Origin: Planotetraspora phitsanulokensis
Lineage (GTDB): Bacteria > Actinomycetota > Actinomycetes > Streptosporangiales > Streptosporangiaceae
Reading direction: 5' to 3'
DNA: 64,000 nt
NCBI RefSeq assembly: GCF_016863295.1
Contig: NZ_BOOP01000004.1
Span: 124,001-188,000, forward strand
Part shown: positions 41,406 to 50,760 of the stretch, piece after piece
Layout: every line of letters begins with the position of its first letter
How positions within the stretch are numbered: the stretch's first letter is position 1
The notes under the pieces: generated by a model
Told to the model about the DNA's origin: nothing
The model's database searches: none
The model's input: only the letters and a program-made list of their open reading frames with translations
Position numbers and translations under genes: made by a program

Positions 41406-43043
41406 ATGAGCGCAACGATCGTGGTGAAGGACCTGGCCGCCGGGCACGGAGAGCGGGTCCTGTTCTCGGGGCTCGATCTCGTGGTCGCCCCCGGCGACGT
41501 CATCGGGCTGGTCGGAGTCAACGGCGCGGGCAAGTCCACGCTGCTCCGCCTGCTCGCCGGTCTCGACGAGCCGGAGGAGGGCGCCATCCGGATCTCGCCG
41601 CCCACGGCGGTCGTCGGCCACCTTCCCCAGGAGCCGGAGCGCAGGCCGGACGAGTCCGTCCGGACTTTCCTCGGCCGCCGCACCGGCGTCGCCCAGGCGC
41701 AACGCGACCTCGACGCCGCCACCCAGGCGCTGGTCGAGGGCCTGCCCGGCGCGGACGACTCCTACAGCACGAGCCTGGAGCGCTGGCTCACCCTGGGAGG
41801 CGCGGACCTCGACGAGCGCGCCGCCGAGGTGGCCGCCGACCTTGGTCTCAGCGTCGACCTCGACCAGCCGATGACCTCGCTGTCGGGTGGTCAGGCCGCG
41901 CGCGCCGGCCTCGCCTCGTTGTTGCTGAGCCGCTACGACGTCTTCCTGCTCGACGAGCCGACCAACGACCTCGATCTCGACGGCCTCGACCGGCTGGAGA
42001 GGTTCGTCACCGGCCTGCGGTCGGGCACCGTGTTGGTCAGCCATGATCGCGAATTCCTGGCCAGGACGGTCACCTCCGTGCTCGAACTGGACCTCCCCCA
42101 GCAGCAGATCAAGCTGTACGGCGGCGGCTACCAGGCGTATCTGGAGGAACGCGAGGTCGCTCGCGCGCATGCCAGGGAGCAGTACGACGAGTACGCCGAC
42201 ACCCGGTCCCAACTCGAGGCCCGGGCCCGCGCCCAGCGCTCCTGGATGGAGAAGGGCGTGCGCAACGCCCGCCGCAAGATGCCCGACAACGACAAGATCG
42301 GACGGAACGTCCGCATCGAGTCGACCGAGAAGCAGGCGGCCAAGGCCCGCCAGACGGAGAAGCTGATCGAACGGCTCGAGGTGGTCGAGGAGCCGCGCAA
42401 GGAGTGGGAGCTGCGGATGGAGATCGCCGCCGCGCCCCGGGCCGGCGCGGTCGTCTCCACCCTCCGCGGCGCCGTCGTCCGCCGCGGCTCCTTCACACTC
42501 GGGCCCGTCGATCTGGAGATCGGCTGGGCGGACCGGGTGGCCATCACGGGGGCCAACGGCTCGGGCAAGTCCACGTTGCTGGCCGCGCTGCTCGGCCGGC
42601 TGCCGCTCGACGAGGGCCACGCCTCGCTCGGCCCCGGCGTCGTCGTCGGCGAGGTCGACCAGGCGCGCGGGCTCTTCCTGGGAGACGAGCCGCTGCTCGA
42701 CGCCTTCGGCGCCCTGGTCGCGCCGATGCCGCCCGCCGACGTCCGGACGCTCCTGGCGAAGTTCGGCCTGAGGGCCGCGCACGTGACCCGACCGGCGGCC
42801 ACCCTGTCGCCCGGCGAGCGGACCCGGGCGGCACTGGCGCTGCTTCAGGCGAGTGGGGTCAACCTGCTCGTGCTCGACGAGCCGACCAACCATCTCGACC
42901 TGCCCGCGATCGAGCAGTTGGAGTCGGCTCTCGCGAACTACCCGGGCACGCTGCTCCTGGTCACGCACGACCGGCGGATGTTGTCGGCCATCCAGGTGAA
43001 CCGCCGCCTGCAGGTCGAGGCCGGGCGGATCTCCGAGGTCTGA
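41406..43043 (+). CDS. ABC-F family ATPase
   Basis: A 545-residue protein with two ATPase domains and no membrane segment. Walker A motifs are GVNGAGKST (about 37-45) and GANGSGKST (about 382-390); signatures are LSGGQAARAGLA and LSPGERTRAALA; Walker B motifs contain LLDEPTNDLDLDG and VLDEPTNHLDLPA. The charged linker between domains (about 255-345, with many Arg/Lys/Glu) is the ribosome-contact region of ABC-F proteins. It may protect ribosomes from antibiotics or act as a translation factor; the linker sequence alone does not decide. Confidence 0.92.
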   Translation: MSATIVVKDLAAGHGERVLFSGLDLVVAPGDVIGLVGVNGAGKSTLLRLLAGLDEPEEGAIRISPPTAVVGHLPQEPERRPDESVRTFLGRRTGVAQAQRDLDAATQALVEGLPGADDSYSTSLERWLTLGGADLDERAAEVAADLGLSVDLDQPMTSLSGGQAARAGLASLLLSRYDVFLLDEPTNDLDLDGLDRLERFVTGLRSGTVLVSHDREFLARTVTSVLELDLPQQQIKLYGGGYQAYLEEREVARAHAREQYDEYADTRSQLEARARAQRSWMEKGVRNARRKMPDNDKIGRNVRIESTEKQAAKARQTEKLIERLEVVEEPRKEWELRMEIAAAPRAGAVVSTLRGAVVRRGSFTLGPVDLEIGWADRVAITGANGSGKSTLLAALLGRLPLDEGHASLGPGVVVGEVDQARGLFLGDEPLLDAFGALVAPMPPADVRTLLAKFGLRAAHVTRPAATLSPGERTRAALALLQASGVNLLVLDEPTNHLDLPAIEQLESALANYPGTLLLVTHDRRMLSAIQVNRRLQVEAGRISEV

Positions 43044-43195
43044 GGTCCGAGATCTGAAGTCCGAGGTCCCGCCCGCCGGCCACGCCGGTTCCTGCCCGGG
43101 CCCGTCACTCCCGTCAATCCTGGCCGCACCCCTGACCGGGCGCCGCGACCCGCCCCGCGGTCCCGATGAGCGCGAAGTTCCGCTTGAGCACTGTG

Positions 43196-43248
43196 TGACT
43201 CGTTTCAAAGGGGCCGACTACGTTCCAGCACCTTTCGAGTCATACCGT
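43196..43248 (+). promoter_or_regulatory. inverted repeat and possible leaderless promoter of the MmyB-type regulator
   Basis: TGACTCG (43196-43202) and CGAGTCA (43236-43242) form a spaced inverted repeat. TACCGT at 43243-43248 lies 7 bases before the ATG and matches the TAnnnT form of a -10 box, so the mRNA may be leaderless; no Shine-Dalgarno is present. Confidence 0.4.
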
Positions 43249-43255
43249 TGTCACT

Positions 43256-44161
43256 ATGAGCGCCAAGAAGCCACTTGGCGATTTTCTTCGAGCCCGGCGT
43301 CAGGTCACGAGCGTCGCCCAGGCGGGGCTCGCGCGCGGTGGCCGCCGCCGCATCCCGGGGTTGCGCCGCGAGGAGGTGGCCACGCTCGCCGGCGTCAGCA
43401 CGGACTACTACATCCGGCTGGAACAGGGCAGGGAGCGCCACCCCTCGGCTCAGGTGCTCCAGGCCCTGGCACGGGTCTTCGACCTCACGCCCGACGCCAC
43501 CGAGCACATGTTCGAGCTCGCCAGCCCCCGTGCGCACCGGCGCAGGACCTCCGGCGCGTCCGAACAGGTCAGCGAGGGCGTGTTGCGCCTTCTGGACAGG
43601 TGGGACCACGCGCCGGCGTTCGTGGTGAACCGACGACTGGACGTGCTGGCCAGGAACCATCTGTCCCGATGCCTCGTCTCGGGACAGGACCTCTACGACA
43701 ACCTGCTGCGCTTCACCTTCCTCAACCCCGCGTCGCGCGAGTTCTACGTGGACTGGGAGCGGGAGGCCCTGGCCAAGGTGGCCGATCTGCGCGCCGCTGC
43801 GGACCCCGACGATCCCGCGACGCTCGAACTGGTGGAGGAGCTCTCCCAGACGAGTGAGGACTTCCGCCGGATGTGGGCACGCCACGACGTCCGGGCCAAG
43901 GCCGACGAGCCGAAACGCATCCACCACCCCGTGGCCGGCGACCTGATCCTGTGGCACGAGACGTTCGCCATCGCCAGCGCCCCCGATCTGCGCATATTCG
44001 TCAGTACGGCCGAGCCGGGCAGCCCTTCTGAACGCGCTCTCGCACGACTGGCCCGCCTCGGCCCCGGCGATCGCCGGGTGCGGCCCGCTCGCCGTTCCGC
44101 TCCGGTCGCCGAGCCTCGCGGGGAACACGCGTCGCGGGGCAGGAGACTCCGTCACGAGTGA
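43256..44161 (+). CDS. helix-turn-helix regulator with MmyB-like ligand domain
   Basis: A 301-residue regulator. The N-terminal XRE-type HTH (residues 5-85) has GLRREEVATLAGVSTDYYIRLEQGR followed by HPSAQVLQALARVF. Residues 105-270 form the MmyB-like domain: DHAPAFVVNRRLDVLARN, RFTFLNPASREFYVDWE and LWHETFAIASAPDLRIFV-type stretches. This domain binds fatty-acid-like ligands in related proteins. Such regulators usually control a neighbouring dehydrogenase; none is adjacent here. The C-terminus is Arg-rich. Confidence 0.92.
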   Translation: MSAKKPLGDFLRARRQVTSVAQAGLARGGRRRIPGLRREEVATLAGVSTDYYIRLEQGRERHPSAQVLQALARVFDLTPDATEHMFELASPRAHRRRTSGASEQVSEGVLRLLDRWDHAPAFVVNRRLDVLARNHLSRCLVSGQDLYDNLLRFTFLNPASREFYVDWEREALAKVADLRAAADPDDPATLELVEELSQTSEDFRRMWARHDVRAKADEPKRIHHPVAGDLILWHETFAIASAPDLRIFVSTAEPGSPSERALARLARLGPGDRRVRPARRSAPVAEPRGEHASRGRRLRHE

Positions 44162-44189
44162 CGGGCCTGCCCCGTCTCCCTTCGTCCCC

Positions 44190-44708
44190 TCAGCCGAAGT
44201 CCTCTTCGGAGCGGCGACCGGGCGGGACCACGGTCGCGGGAAGGCCCGCCGTACCTGACGGGCCCGGGCGGGGCCAGCCGCGCCCCTCGTGGTCCTCGAC
44301 CGCCATGTTGAACCGGGCCAGAACACTAGCGAAGCCGGCGAGGTCCTCCCGCGTCCAGCCGGCGAGCACGACGCCCAGCCCGTCGGTCGCCCAGGCACGA
44401 TCGGCGTGCAGGCGGCGCAGTCCCTCGGGCGTGATGCGCACCTTGCGCGCCATCCCGCCGTCCGGGTCGGGGATCCGCTCGGCCACGCCGGAGCGCAGCA
44501 GCGCCGCGGTCTGGCGGTTGACCGTGGACGTGTCGAGCCCGAACGCCTCCGCGAGCTGGCCGATCGACATCGGCCCCTCGATCTCGATCCGGCTGAGCAG
44601 GAGGTACGCGCTGCGATCCAGGCGGCCCCTCGTCCCGAACGCTCCCATGGCGACATGACGGCCGATCAGCCTCAACTCGCGCTCGATCTCCGCGATCTCC
44701 CTCTGCAT
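44190..44708 (-). CDS. MarR family transcriptional regulator
   Basis: A 172-residue MarR-type repressor. The winged helix contains LSRIEIEGPMSIGQLAEAFGLDTSTVNRQTAALLRSG, and the wing region is PDPDGGMARKVRITPEG. N- and C-terminal helices form the dimer interface, and the last 30 residues are Gly/Pro/Arg-rich. It is divergent from an MFS exporter and two inverted repeats in the shared promoter are its likely operators. Its ligand is probably the exporter's substrate. Confidence 0.93.
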   Translation of the reverse strand: MQREIAEIERELRLIGRHVAMGAFGTRGRLDRSAYLLLSRIEIEGPMSIGQLAEAFGLDTSTVNRQTAALLRSGVAERIPDPDGGMARKVRITPEGLRRLHADRAWATDGLGVVLAGWTREDLAGFASVLARFNMAVEDHEGRGWPRPGPSGTAGLPATVVPPGRRSEEDFG

Positions 44709-44751
44709 GCCCGTACCTCCCTCGTGCCTCGGCGGTCCCCGACCCCCCGAT

Positions 44752-44785
44752 TATGCATGCTGCATAGCATATGTAGGATGCATAT
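44752..44785. promoter_or_regulatory. MarR operators between MarR and MFS genes
   Basis: TATGCA-TGC-TGCATA (44752-44766) is a perfect inverted repeat. A second site, ATATG-TAGGATG-CATAT (44769-44785), lies directly beside it. They lie 43-77 bases from the MarR start and 52-86 bases from the MFS start, the expected place for a divergent operator. Confidence 0.72.
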
Positions 44786-44837
44786 CGCCTGGTCCGGGAA
44801 TCCGAACCGGGCTTTTCCAACGTCGAGTGGAGACGTC

Positions 44838-46298
44838 ATGAGCACCACCGCCCCCGTATCGCGCACCGGCGCGATCGTGAGCGTGCTGGCCGCCGCCGGA
44901 ATCACGGTGTCGGTCATGCAGACCCTGGTCGTCCCCCTCATTCCAGAGCTACCACAGCTGCTGCACACCTCGGCGGCCAACGCCACGTGGGCGATCACCG
45001 CCACCCTGCTGGGAGGAGCCGTCGCCACGCCGGTCGTCGGCCGGCTCGGCGACCTGTACGGCAAGCGCCGCCTGCTGCTGATCAGCACCCTCCTGCTGGT
45101 GGTCGGCTCGCTGGTGTGCGCCCCCGCGAACACGCTCGCCCCGATGGTCGTCGGCCGGACGCTGCAGGGCTTCGGGATGGGCGTGATCCCTCTCGGCATC
45201 AGCATCATGCGTGACGTCCTGCCGCAGGAGCGGCTGGGCTCGGCCATGGCGATCATGAGTTCCTCGCTCGGGGTCGGCGGCGCACTCGGCCTGCCGGCGT
45301 CGGCCGCCGTCGCGCAGAACGCTGACTGGCACGTGCTCTTCTGGGGGTCGGGCGCACTCGGCCTCATCGCCGGCGTGCTCATCCTCGTGTTCATCCCCGA
45401 GTCCTCCGTACGGGCGGGCGGGCGCTTCGACTTCGCCGGCGCGCTCGGCCTGTCGGCCGGGCTGATCTGCCTCCTGCTGCCGATCTCCAAGGGCAGCGAC
45501 TGGGGCTGGGGCAGCGCCACCACGCTCGGGCTCTTCGCCGCCTCGATCGTGATCCTCCTGGTGTGGGGCGTGTGGGAGCTGCGTCACACGGCGCCGTTGA
45601 TCGACCTGCGCACCAGCTCACGCCGCCCGATCCTCATGACCAACCTGGCGTCCGTCGTGATCGGCTTCGCGATGTACGCGATGTCGCTGATCGCCCCGCA
45701 GTTGCTGCAGCTTCCCGAGGTCACCGGATACGGCCTGGGCCAGAGCATGCTCGAGGCCGGTCTCTGGATGGCCCCTTCCGGGCTGGTCATGATGGCCGTC
45801 TCGCCCTTCGCCGCCAAGCTCTCCGCCGCGCGCGGCCCCAAGATCTCCCTGCTCGTCGGCGCGCTCGTGATCGCCGGAGGGTACGGCGTGGCGCTCGCGC
45901 TCATGGGCAGCGCGGCGGGTGTGCTGGCCTTCGCCGCGGTGATCAGCGCCGGTGTCGGCTTCGCCTACGCGGCCATGCCCGCCCTGATCATGAGCGCCGC
46001 CCCCGCCTCGGAGAGCGCCGCAGCCAACGGCCTGAACAGCCTGATGCGTGCGATCGGCACCTCGACCGCCAGCGCCGTCATGGGCGTCGTCCTGGCCCAC
46101 ATGACCGTGCGGCTGGGTCCGGTCACCGTGCCCTCCGAAGCCGGGTTCCGCGCCGACTTCATGATCGGCGCGGGAGTCGCCCTGCTCGCCGCTCTCGTCG
46201 TCCTGGCCATCCCCGGCCGGGCGGGAGGAGCGCTCGCCCGGCGCACCGCCCGGCAGGGATCCCAGGAGGCCGTCGTGGAAGGGTCCGCCCTCCGGTAG
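44838..46298 (+). CDS. MFS drug exporter, DHA2-like (14 TMS)
   Basis: A 486-residue transporter with about 14 membrane segments. The loop 2-3 motif is GRLGDLYGKRRLLLIS, the motif-C-like segment is GVGGALGLPASAAVA, and the first segment runs from about residue 12. This is the DHA2 group of proton-drug antiporters. The ATG at 44838 is preceded by GGAG; the frame open upstream to 44289 is shadow coding over the MarR gene. Regulated by the divergent MarR. A stem-loop follows the gene. Confidence 0.93.
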   Translation: MSTTAPVSRTGAIVSVLAAAGITVSVMQTLVVPLIPELPQLLHTSAANATWAITATLLGGAVATPVVGRLGDLYGKRRLLLISTLLLVVGSLVCAPANTLAPMVVGRTLQGFGMGVIPLGISIMRDVLPQERLGSAMAIMSSSLGVGGALGLPASAAVAQNADWHVLFWGSGALGLIAGVLILVFIPESSVRAGGRFDFAGALGLSAGLICLLLPISKGSDWGWGSATTLGLFAASIVILLVWGVWELRHTAPLIDLRTSSRRPILMTNLASVVIGFAMYAMSLIAPQLLQLPEVTGYGLGQSMLEAGLWMAPSGLVMMAVSPFAAKLSAARGPKISLLVGALVIAGGYGVALALMGSAAGVLAFAAVISAGVGFAYAAMPALIMSAAPASESAAANGLNSLMRAIGTSTASAVMGVVLAHMTVRLGPVTVPSEAGFRADFMIGAGVALLAALVVLAIPGRAGGALARRTARQGSQEAVVEGSALR

Positions 46299-46312
46299 GG
46301 GCACCCCGCGTG

Positions 46313-46365
46313 GACGGCGCCGGACCGGGCGGCCCTGTGACCGGGGCCGTACGGCCGGCGCCGTC
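46313..46365. terminator. stem-loop terminator after the MFS gene
   Basis: GACGGCGCCGG (46313-46323) pairs perfectly with CCGGCGCCGTC (46355-46365), with a smaller GGCCC/GGGCC stem inside. It starts 15 bases beyond the MFS stop. Confidence 0.6.
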
Positions 46366-46505
46366 TCCGTCCGGGGTGAACGGCCGGCGCGGTGGTCGTC
46401 GAGGAGCGATCACCTCTACGTTGGGAGTCACCGGTTGAGCCGGAGTTCCCGGACTTCGCGACTCGCTTCCCGACGTCGTACGACATAAGAGGGGCCATCC
46501 AGCAC

Positions 46506-47195
46506 ATGTCGACTTACGTCCTCATCCCCGGCGCGGCGTCCACCCCGTGGTACTGGCACCGGGTCGTCCCCCTGCTCCGCGAACGCGGCCACGACGTCGT
46601 GGCGGTCGACCTGCCGTGCGACGACGACCGCGCGGGACTGGCCGATTACGCCGACGCCGTGGTGGACGCCGTCGGGGAGCGCACCGGCCTGGTGCTGGTG
46701 GCCCAGTCGATGGGGGGATTCACCGCGCCGCTGGTCTGCGACCGGCTCCCGGTCGACCTGCTGGTCCTGGTGGCCGCTATGGTCCCTCTGCCTGGTGAGA
46801 GCCCGGGCGAGTGGTGGGAGGCGACGGGTCACGACCAGGCGCGCCGGGAGAACGAGGAACTCGAGGGCCGTGACCCGGACGCGCCGTTCGATCCGCTCAC
46901 GGTCTTCCTGCACGACGTGTCCCCCGAGGTGGCCGCGGAGTCGGCGCACCACGTGCGGGAGCAGTCGGCCACGCCGTTCGGCAAGCCGTGGCCGCTGTCC
47001 GCCTGGCCCGATGTCCCGACGCGGTTCCTCCTCTGCCGGGACGACCGTTTCTTCCCGGCGGCCTTCCAGCGGCGCGTCGTCAGGGAACGGCTCGGCTTCA
47101 CCCCGGACGAGATGGGCGGCGGTCACCTGCCCGCGCTCGCACGTCCCGGCGAACTCGTCGATCGGCTGGAGGCCTACCGGACCGCCCTCAAATAA
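46506..47195 (+). CDS. alpha/beta hydrolase
   Basis: A 229-residue short alpha/beta hydrolase. It begins MSTYVLIPGAASTPWYWHRV, has a nucleophile elbow AQSMGG, and a His in GGGHLPALARP near the end. The compact size and VLIPGAA start resemble plant MES/HNL-like esterases and many actinobacterial homologues. No signal peptide. The ATG at 46506 is used. Its stop overlaps the convergent membrane-protein gene by 8 bases. Substrate unknown. Confidence 0.87.
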   Translation: MSTYVLIPGAASTPWYWHRVVPLLRERGHDVVAVDLPCDDDRAGLADYADAVVDAVGERTGLVLVAQSMGGFTAPLVCDRLPVDLLVLVAAMVPLPGESPGEWWEATGHDQARRENEELEGRDPDAPFDPLTVFLHDVSPEVAAESAHHVREQSATPFGKPWPLSAWPDVPTRFLLCRDDRFFPAAFQRRVVRERLGFTPDEMGGGHLPALARPGELVDRLEAYRTALK

Positions 47196-47817
47196 GCCCG
47201 ATGACCATGCTGATGACGACCGCGAGGAAGAAGCCCACGAAGCCGCCGATCGGCGGATCCATCGGCTCGCGCTCCTCGGGCCCCCACCACAGCGGCCGGG
47301 GCTCGAGGAGCAAGTAGAGCAGCGCGCCGATTTGCCCGATCGTGAACAACCAGAGCCAGGCCCACCGGTTGGCCAGGCGGGTCCGCTTCGTGACGAGCAT
47401 GATGAGCAGCGCGAAGCACCACGCGATCTGCACCACCGGACCCGTGCCCGGATCCGGAACCCGTAACGGCCAGACGGACAGGAGCCACCGTCCGGTGCCT
47501 TCGTACGGGCTGCGATGCACGACCTCCGTCCACCCGCTCTCGCGAAGGTCCTTCTGCCCTCGCGAATACAGATCCGTGCTGTGATACCAGGTCAGCGGGC
47601 CGGTCGACCAGCGCAGGTCCACTCGCGTCTCCGGCGTCGAGTAGTCCCGTTTCTCGGCGACGTAGGTGACATCCCCGGCTTTCAATCTCGCCCAGAACTC
47701 CTCGGCGGAACGTTCCCTGGGCACCGCGCCGGCCAGGGTGACCAGCACGCCCCAGAGCAACACGGCCAGCAGGATTCCGTGCAGGCACAGGCCGATGACC
47801 CAGTCCAGCTTGCGCAT
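47188..47817 (-). CDS. membrane protein of unknown function
   Basis: A 209-residue protein with about four membrane segments. One lies near the N-terminus (about 8-30), followed by a soluble loop of about 90 residues (EEFWARLKAGDVTYVAEKRD and WYHSTDLYSRGQ) and three further segments at about 122-140, 150-170 and 186-208. The longer in-frame start at 48042 would add a Pro/Arg-rich stretch overlapping rnhB and is unlikely. The ATG at 47817 is used. I recognise no family. It is divergent from rnhB, with 214 bases between them. Confidence 0.72.
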   Translation of the reverse strand: MRKLDWVIGLCLHGILLAVLLWGVLVTLAGAVPRERSAEEFWARLKAGDVTYVAEKRDYSTPETRVDLRWSTGPLTWYHSTDLYSRGQKDLRESGWTEVVHRSPYEGTGRWLLSVWPLRVPDPGTGPVVQIAWCFALLIMLVTKRTRLANRWAWLWLFTIGQIGALLYLLLEPRPLWWGPEEREPMDPPIGGFVGFFLAVVISMVIGLI

Positions 47818-48031
47818 GACCCGCGGTTCCTGAAGCAGGTCCACTCTCACCCCTGGCGTACGTGTTGTCCGCCATTGTGGCGATCCAGGGGGATTCTCCG
47901 GCAAGGGAGGAACAGAACGCAATCGATCTCCCGTGCTGCCATGATGGGCCGATGCCGCGAACCCCCGAGCGAAACCCGGACGGCCACCTGACCGGACCCA
48001 TCGGCAGAGCGTCCCTCCGCGGGCCGGCGTC

Positions 48032-48781
48032 ATGAGCGACACGCTGCCCGGTCTCCCCGAGAAGGTGCCGGCCGGGCCACGCGAGGCGGCCGGTTACGAG
48101 ATCGAACACCAGCTGGTGGCCGGCGGAGCGACCCGCATCGCCGGCGTGGACGAGGTCGGCCGCGGCGCCTGGGCCGGGCCGCTGGTGGTGTGCGCCGCCG
48201 TCACCGACCTGAGCCCGGCTCCGGAGCTGCCCGGCAGAGGGGCCAGGACCGTACGGCTCAACGACTCCAAACTCCTCTCCTCCGCGCACCGCGAGGGCTT
48301 CGCCGAAGTCCTTCCGGGATGGCTCGCGGGTCACGCGATCGGAGAGTCGAGCCCGGCGGAGATCGACGAGGTGGGCATGACCGAGGCGCTGCGCCGGGCG
48401 ACCGTCAGGGCGCTCGAGGCACTGCCCCGGCGCCCTGACATGGTGATCCTCGACGGCAAGCACGACTTCCTCGGCCGGCCGTGGCGCGTGCGCTGCGAGA
48501 TCAAGGCCGATCAACGCTCGGTCAGCGTCGCCGCCGCGTCCGTGCTGGCCAAGGTGCACCGTGACCGCCTGATGGCTGCGCTGTCGGCCGACCATCCCGA
48601 GTACGGCTTCGCCGACAGCGCGGGCTATCCCTCACCCGTCCATCAGGAGGCCCTGGCGGCCGGCGGGCCGACTCCGCATCATCGGCTCTCCTGGTCGTAC
48701 CTCGACGACCTGCCCCAGTGGCGGCACCTCAGGAAACATCGTGATCCGCTGGCCGGTTCCGGCCAGATGACCCTGCTCTGA
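48032..48781 (+). CDS. rnhB: ribonuclease HII
   Basis: A 249-residue RNase HII that removes misincorporated ribonucleotides and RNA primers from DNA. The catalytic motif is [15 protein letters not shown], with Asp and Glu near 39-40. The third site is VILDGKHDF and the fourth is in [18 protein letters not shown]. It is longer than the usual 200-220 residues because of an N-terminal extension and a loop near 60-75. It is not next to rplS/lepB, the usual actinobacterial position, so this may be an additional copy or a relocated one. Confidence 0.93.
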   Translation: MSDTLPGLPEKVPAGPREAAGYEIEHQLVAGGATRIAGVDEVGRGAWAGPLVVCAAVTDLSPAPELPGRGARTVRLNDSKLLSSAHREGFAEVLPGWLAGHAIGESSPAEIDEVGMTEALRRATVRALEALPRRPDMVILDGKHDFLGRPWRVRCEIKADQRSVSVAAASVLAKVHRDRLMAALSADHPEYGFADSAGYPSPVHQEALAAGGPTPHHRLSWSYLDDLPQWRHLRKHRDPLAGSGQMTLL

Positions 48782-48792
48782 CTACCCGACCG

Positions 48793-49626
48793 CTACTCGG
48801 CGAGGAAGGCGAGCAGCGCCTCGTTGACCTCCTCCGGATGCGTCCAGGCGATGTTGTGCGGGCCGCCCTCCACCTTCACGAACCGCAGATCCTTGATCAG
48901 CCCCGGGAGCCGGGCGGCGGTCGCCTCGAAGGGCAGGATGCGGTCGGCGTCGCCGTGCACGACCAGCGTGGGCACGTCGAACTTCGGCAGGTCATCGCGG
49001 AAGTCGGTCAGCCATGCGCCGACGCACGCGTACGTGGCGTGGGCCGACGCGCCCGCGGCGACGTTGAAGCTGCCCTGCCACGCCTGGTCGCTGATGCGGG
49101 TGCCGGCCAGCACGTCGACGTTGTAGAAGTTATCCAGGAAGTCCTTGAGGTAGGCGAACCGGTCCGCGACGATCGCCTTCTGGATGCCCTCGAAGACCGC
49201 CCCGTCGACGCCCTCGGGGTTGTCGTCCGTTTTCAGCAGGAACGGCGGGATCGCACCCAGCAACGCGGCCTTCTTCACGCGCGCCGTGCCGTACGTGCCG
49301 ATGTAGCGGGTGACCTCACCCGTCCCCATCGAGAAGCCCACCAGCACCACGCTGTCGAGACCGAGTGCGTCGAGCAACGTGTTCAGGTCGGCGGCGAAGG
49401 TGTCGTAGTCGTACCCGACGGTCGCATGGCTGGACTGCCCGAAGCCGCGGCGGTCGTAGGTGATCACTCGATATCCGGCGGCGAGCAGGACCCGCTGCTG
49501 CTTCTCCCAGGAGTGCCCGTTGAGCGGGTAGCCGTGGATCAGCACCACCGGTTGCCCGGTGCCGTTGTCCTCGTAGTAGATCTCGATGTCGGCGCCGTTC
49601 TCCTGACCGACGGTGACCTTGGGCAT
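48793..49626 (-). CDS. non-heme haloperoxidase/perhydrolase (bromoperoxidase A2-like)
   Basis: A 277-residue cofactor-free alpha/beta hydrolase very like Streptomyces bromoperoxidase A2. It has VTVGQENGADIEIYYED, QPVVLIHGYPLNGHSWEKQ and RVITYDRRGFGQSS; Ser99 lies in GFSMGTG and His257 in EGGPHNIAWTH. The reaction is peracid formation from short-chain acids and H2O2, which oxidises halides; biologically it is probably an esterase. The ATG at 49626 has GGGGGA 5 bases upstream. Close to but convergent with rnhB. Confidence 0.92.
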   Translation of the reverse strand: MPKVTVGQENGADIEIYYEDNGTGQPVVLIHGYPLNGHSWEKQQRVLLAAGYRVITYDRRGFGQSSHATVGYDYDTFAADLNTLLDALGLDSVVLVGFSMGTGEVTRYIGTYGTARVKKAALLGAIPPFLLKTDDNPEGVDGAVFEGIQKAIVADRFAYLKDFLDNFYNVDVLAGTRISDQAWQGSFNVAAGASAHATYACVGAWLTDFRDDLPKFDVPTLVVHGDADRILPFEATAARLPGLIKDLRFVKVEGGPHNIAWTHPEEVNEALLAFLAE

Positions 49627-49751
49627 GACATTCCCCCTAGAGTTCGTGACCACGTCACGCGTTCGACTTGATGAGACCGCGTGGCCCCAACCAAGGATGC
49701 CCCCTCGCCGCCGGCGGTCCGCAGGGCCCCCCACAGTGGGCACTGGGTCAG

Positions 49752-50618
49752 TCAGTCGGCCGGGCCGAGTTCCGCCAGGAGAGCGGTGAGGGCCGAGCCG
49801 AGCGGAGCGTCCAGAGCCACGAGGGCGTGGTCGTCTCCCCGGGTCGCGCCCTTGTTGATGATCGCGACGGGGATCGCGCGTTCGCCCGCATGACGGACGA
49901 ACCGGAAGCCGGACATCACGGTCAGCGACGACCCGAGGACCAGCAACGTCCTGGCCTCCCCGGTCAGCGCATAGCACTCGTCGACGCGAGGGCGCGGCAC
50001 GTTCTCCCCGAAGAACACGACGTCGGGCTTGAGCAGGCCCCCGCAGCTGTGGCAGTCGACGATGTCGAACCCGTCGATCTGGTCGTCGGCGATCACCGCG
50101 TCGCCGTCGGGATTGATCACGCTCGCCTGGGCGTGCCAGCCGGGGTTCGCCTCGCGCAGGCGCTCGTCGAGCAGCCCGCGGGAGGTGCGCCGGCCGCAGG
50201 ACAGGCACATCACCCGGTCGATGGCGCCGTGCAGTTCGATCACCTGCCGGGCGCCCGCGGCCTGGTGGAGGCCGTCGACGTTCTGCGTGATGATCCCGGA
50301 GACCAGGCCGCGCGCCTGCAACTCCGCGACCGCGTGATGACCGGTGTTGGGCTCGGCGCGGGCGATGTGCCTCCAGCCCAGATGGCTGCGCGCCCAGTAG
50401 CGGCGGCGGGCCTCGGCGCTGCCGATGAACGTCTGGTACGTCATCGGATCGGCCTGTCGCTTCCTGCCGGTCTCTCCGCGGTAGTCGGGGATGCCCGACT
50501 CCGTCGACAGGCCGGCTCCGCTGAGGATCACCACCCCGCCGTCCGCCACGAGACGGACCAGCGTTCTGAACGCGGGACCGTCGACCGTGTCCGCGTGATC
50601 CGCCGACGCATCGGACAT
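49752..50618 (-). CDS. SIR2 family NAD-dependent protein deacylase
   Basis: A 288-residue sirtuin. NAD-binding marks are VILSGAGLSTESGIPDYRG and QNVDGLHQAAG. The catalytic His is in IELHGAIDRV. Zn Cys pairs are CLSC and CHSCGG, the second followed by LKPDVVFFGENVP, then LVLGSSLTV. All canonical residues are present, so it should be an active NAD-dependent deacetylase or deacylase. The ATG at 50618 is used; in-frame extension to 50690 is possible. A PPOX protein gene lies divergent, 142 bases away. Confidence 0.93.
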   Translation of the reverse strand: MSDASADHADTVDGPAFRTLVRLVADGGVVILSGAGLSTESGIPDYRGETGRKRQADPMTYQTFIGSAEARRRYWARSHLGWRHIARAEPNTGHHAVAELQARGLVSGIITQNVDGLHQAAGARQVIELHGAIDRVMCLSCGRRTSRGLLDERLREANPGWHAQASVINPDGDAVIADDQIDGFDIVDCHSCGGLLKPDVVFFGENVPRPRVDECYALTGEARTLLVLGSSLTVMSGFRFVRHAGERAIPVAIINKGATRGDDHALVALDAPLGSALTALLAELGPAD

Positions 50619-50760
50619 AACGCCATGAGGCTCATCTATCGCCCGAGTCACTCCTCCATGGTGCCCGACGCCCGCACCTGTCCGGGCCAACGCCCCAGGG
50701 CCGGCGGGCCCTCGGGCCGGCCGCCGGGAATCGATGATCGCCGGCCGTCGTTACCTCGCC

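Noticed and set aside
43022-43070. Repeated GAGGTC and GTCCGAG words after the ABC-F gene
   Set aside because: The units are short and irregular, and I could not define a clear period or function.
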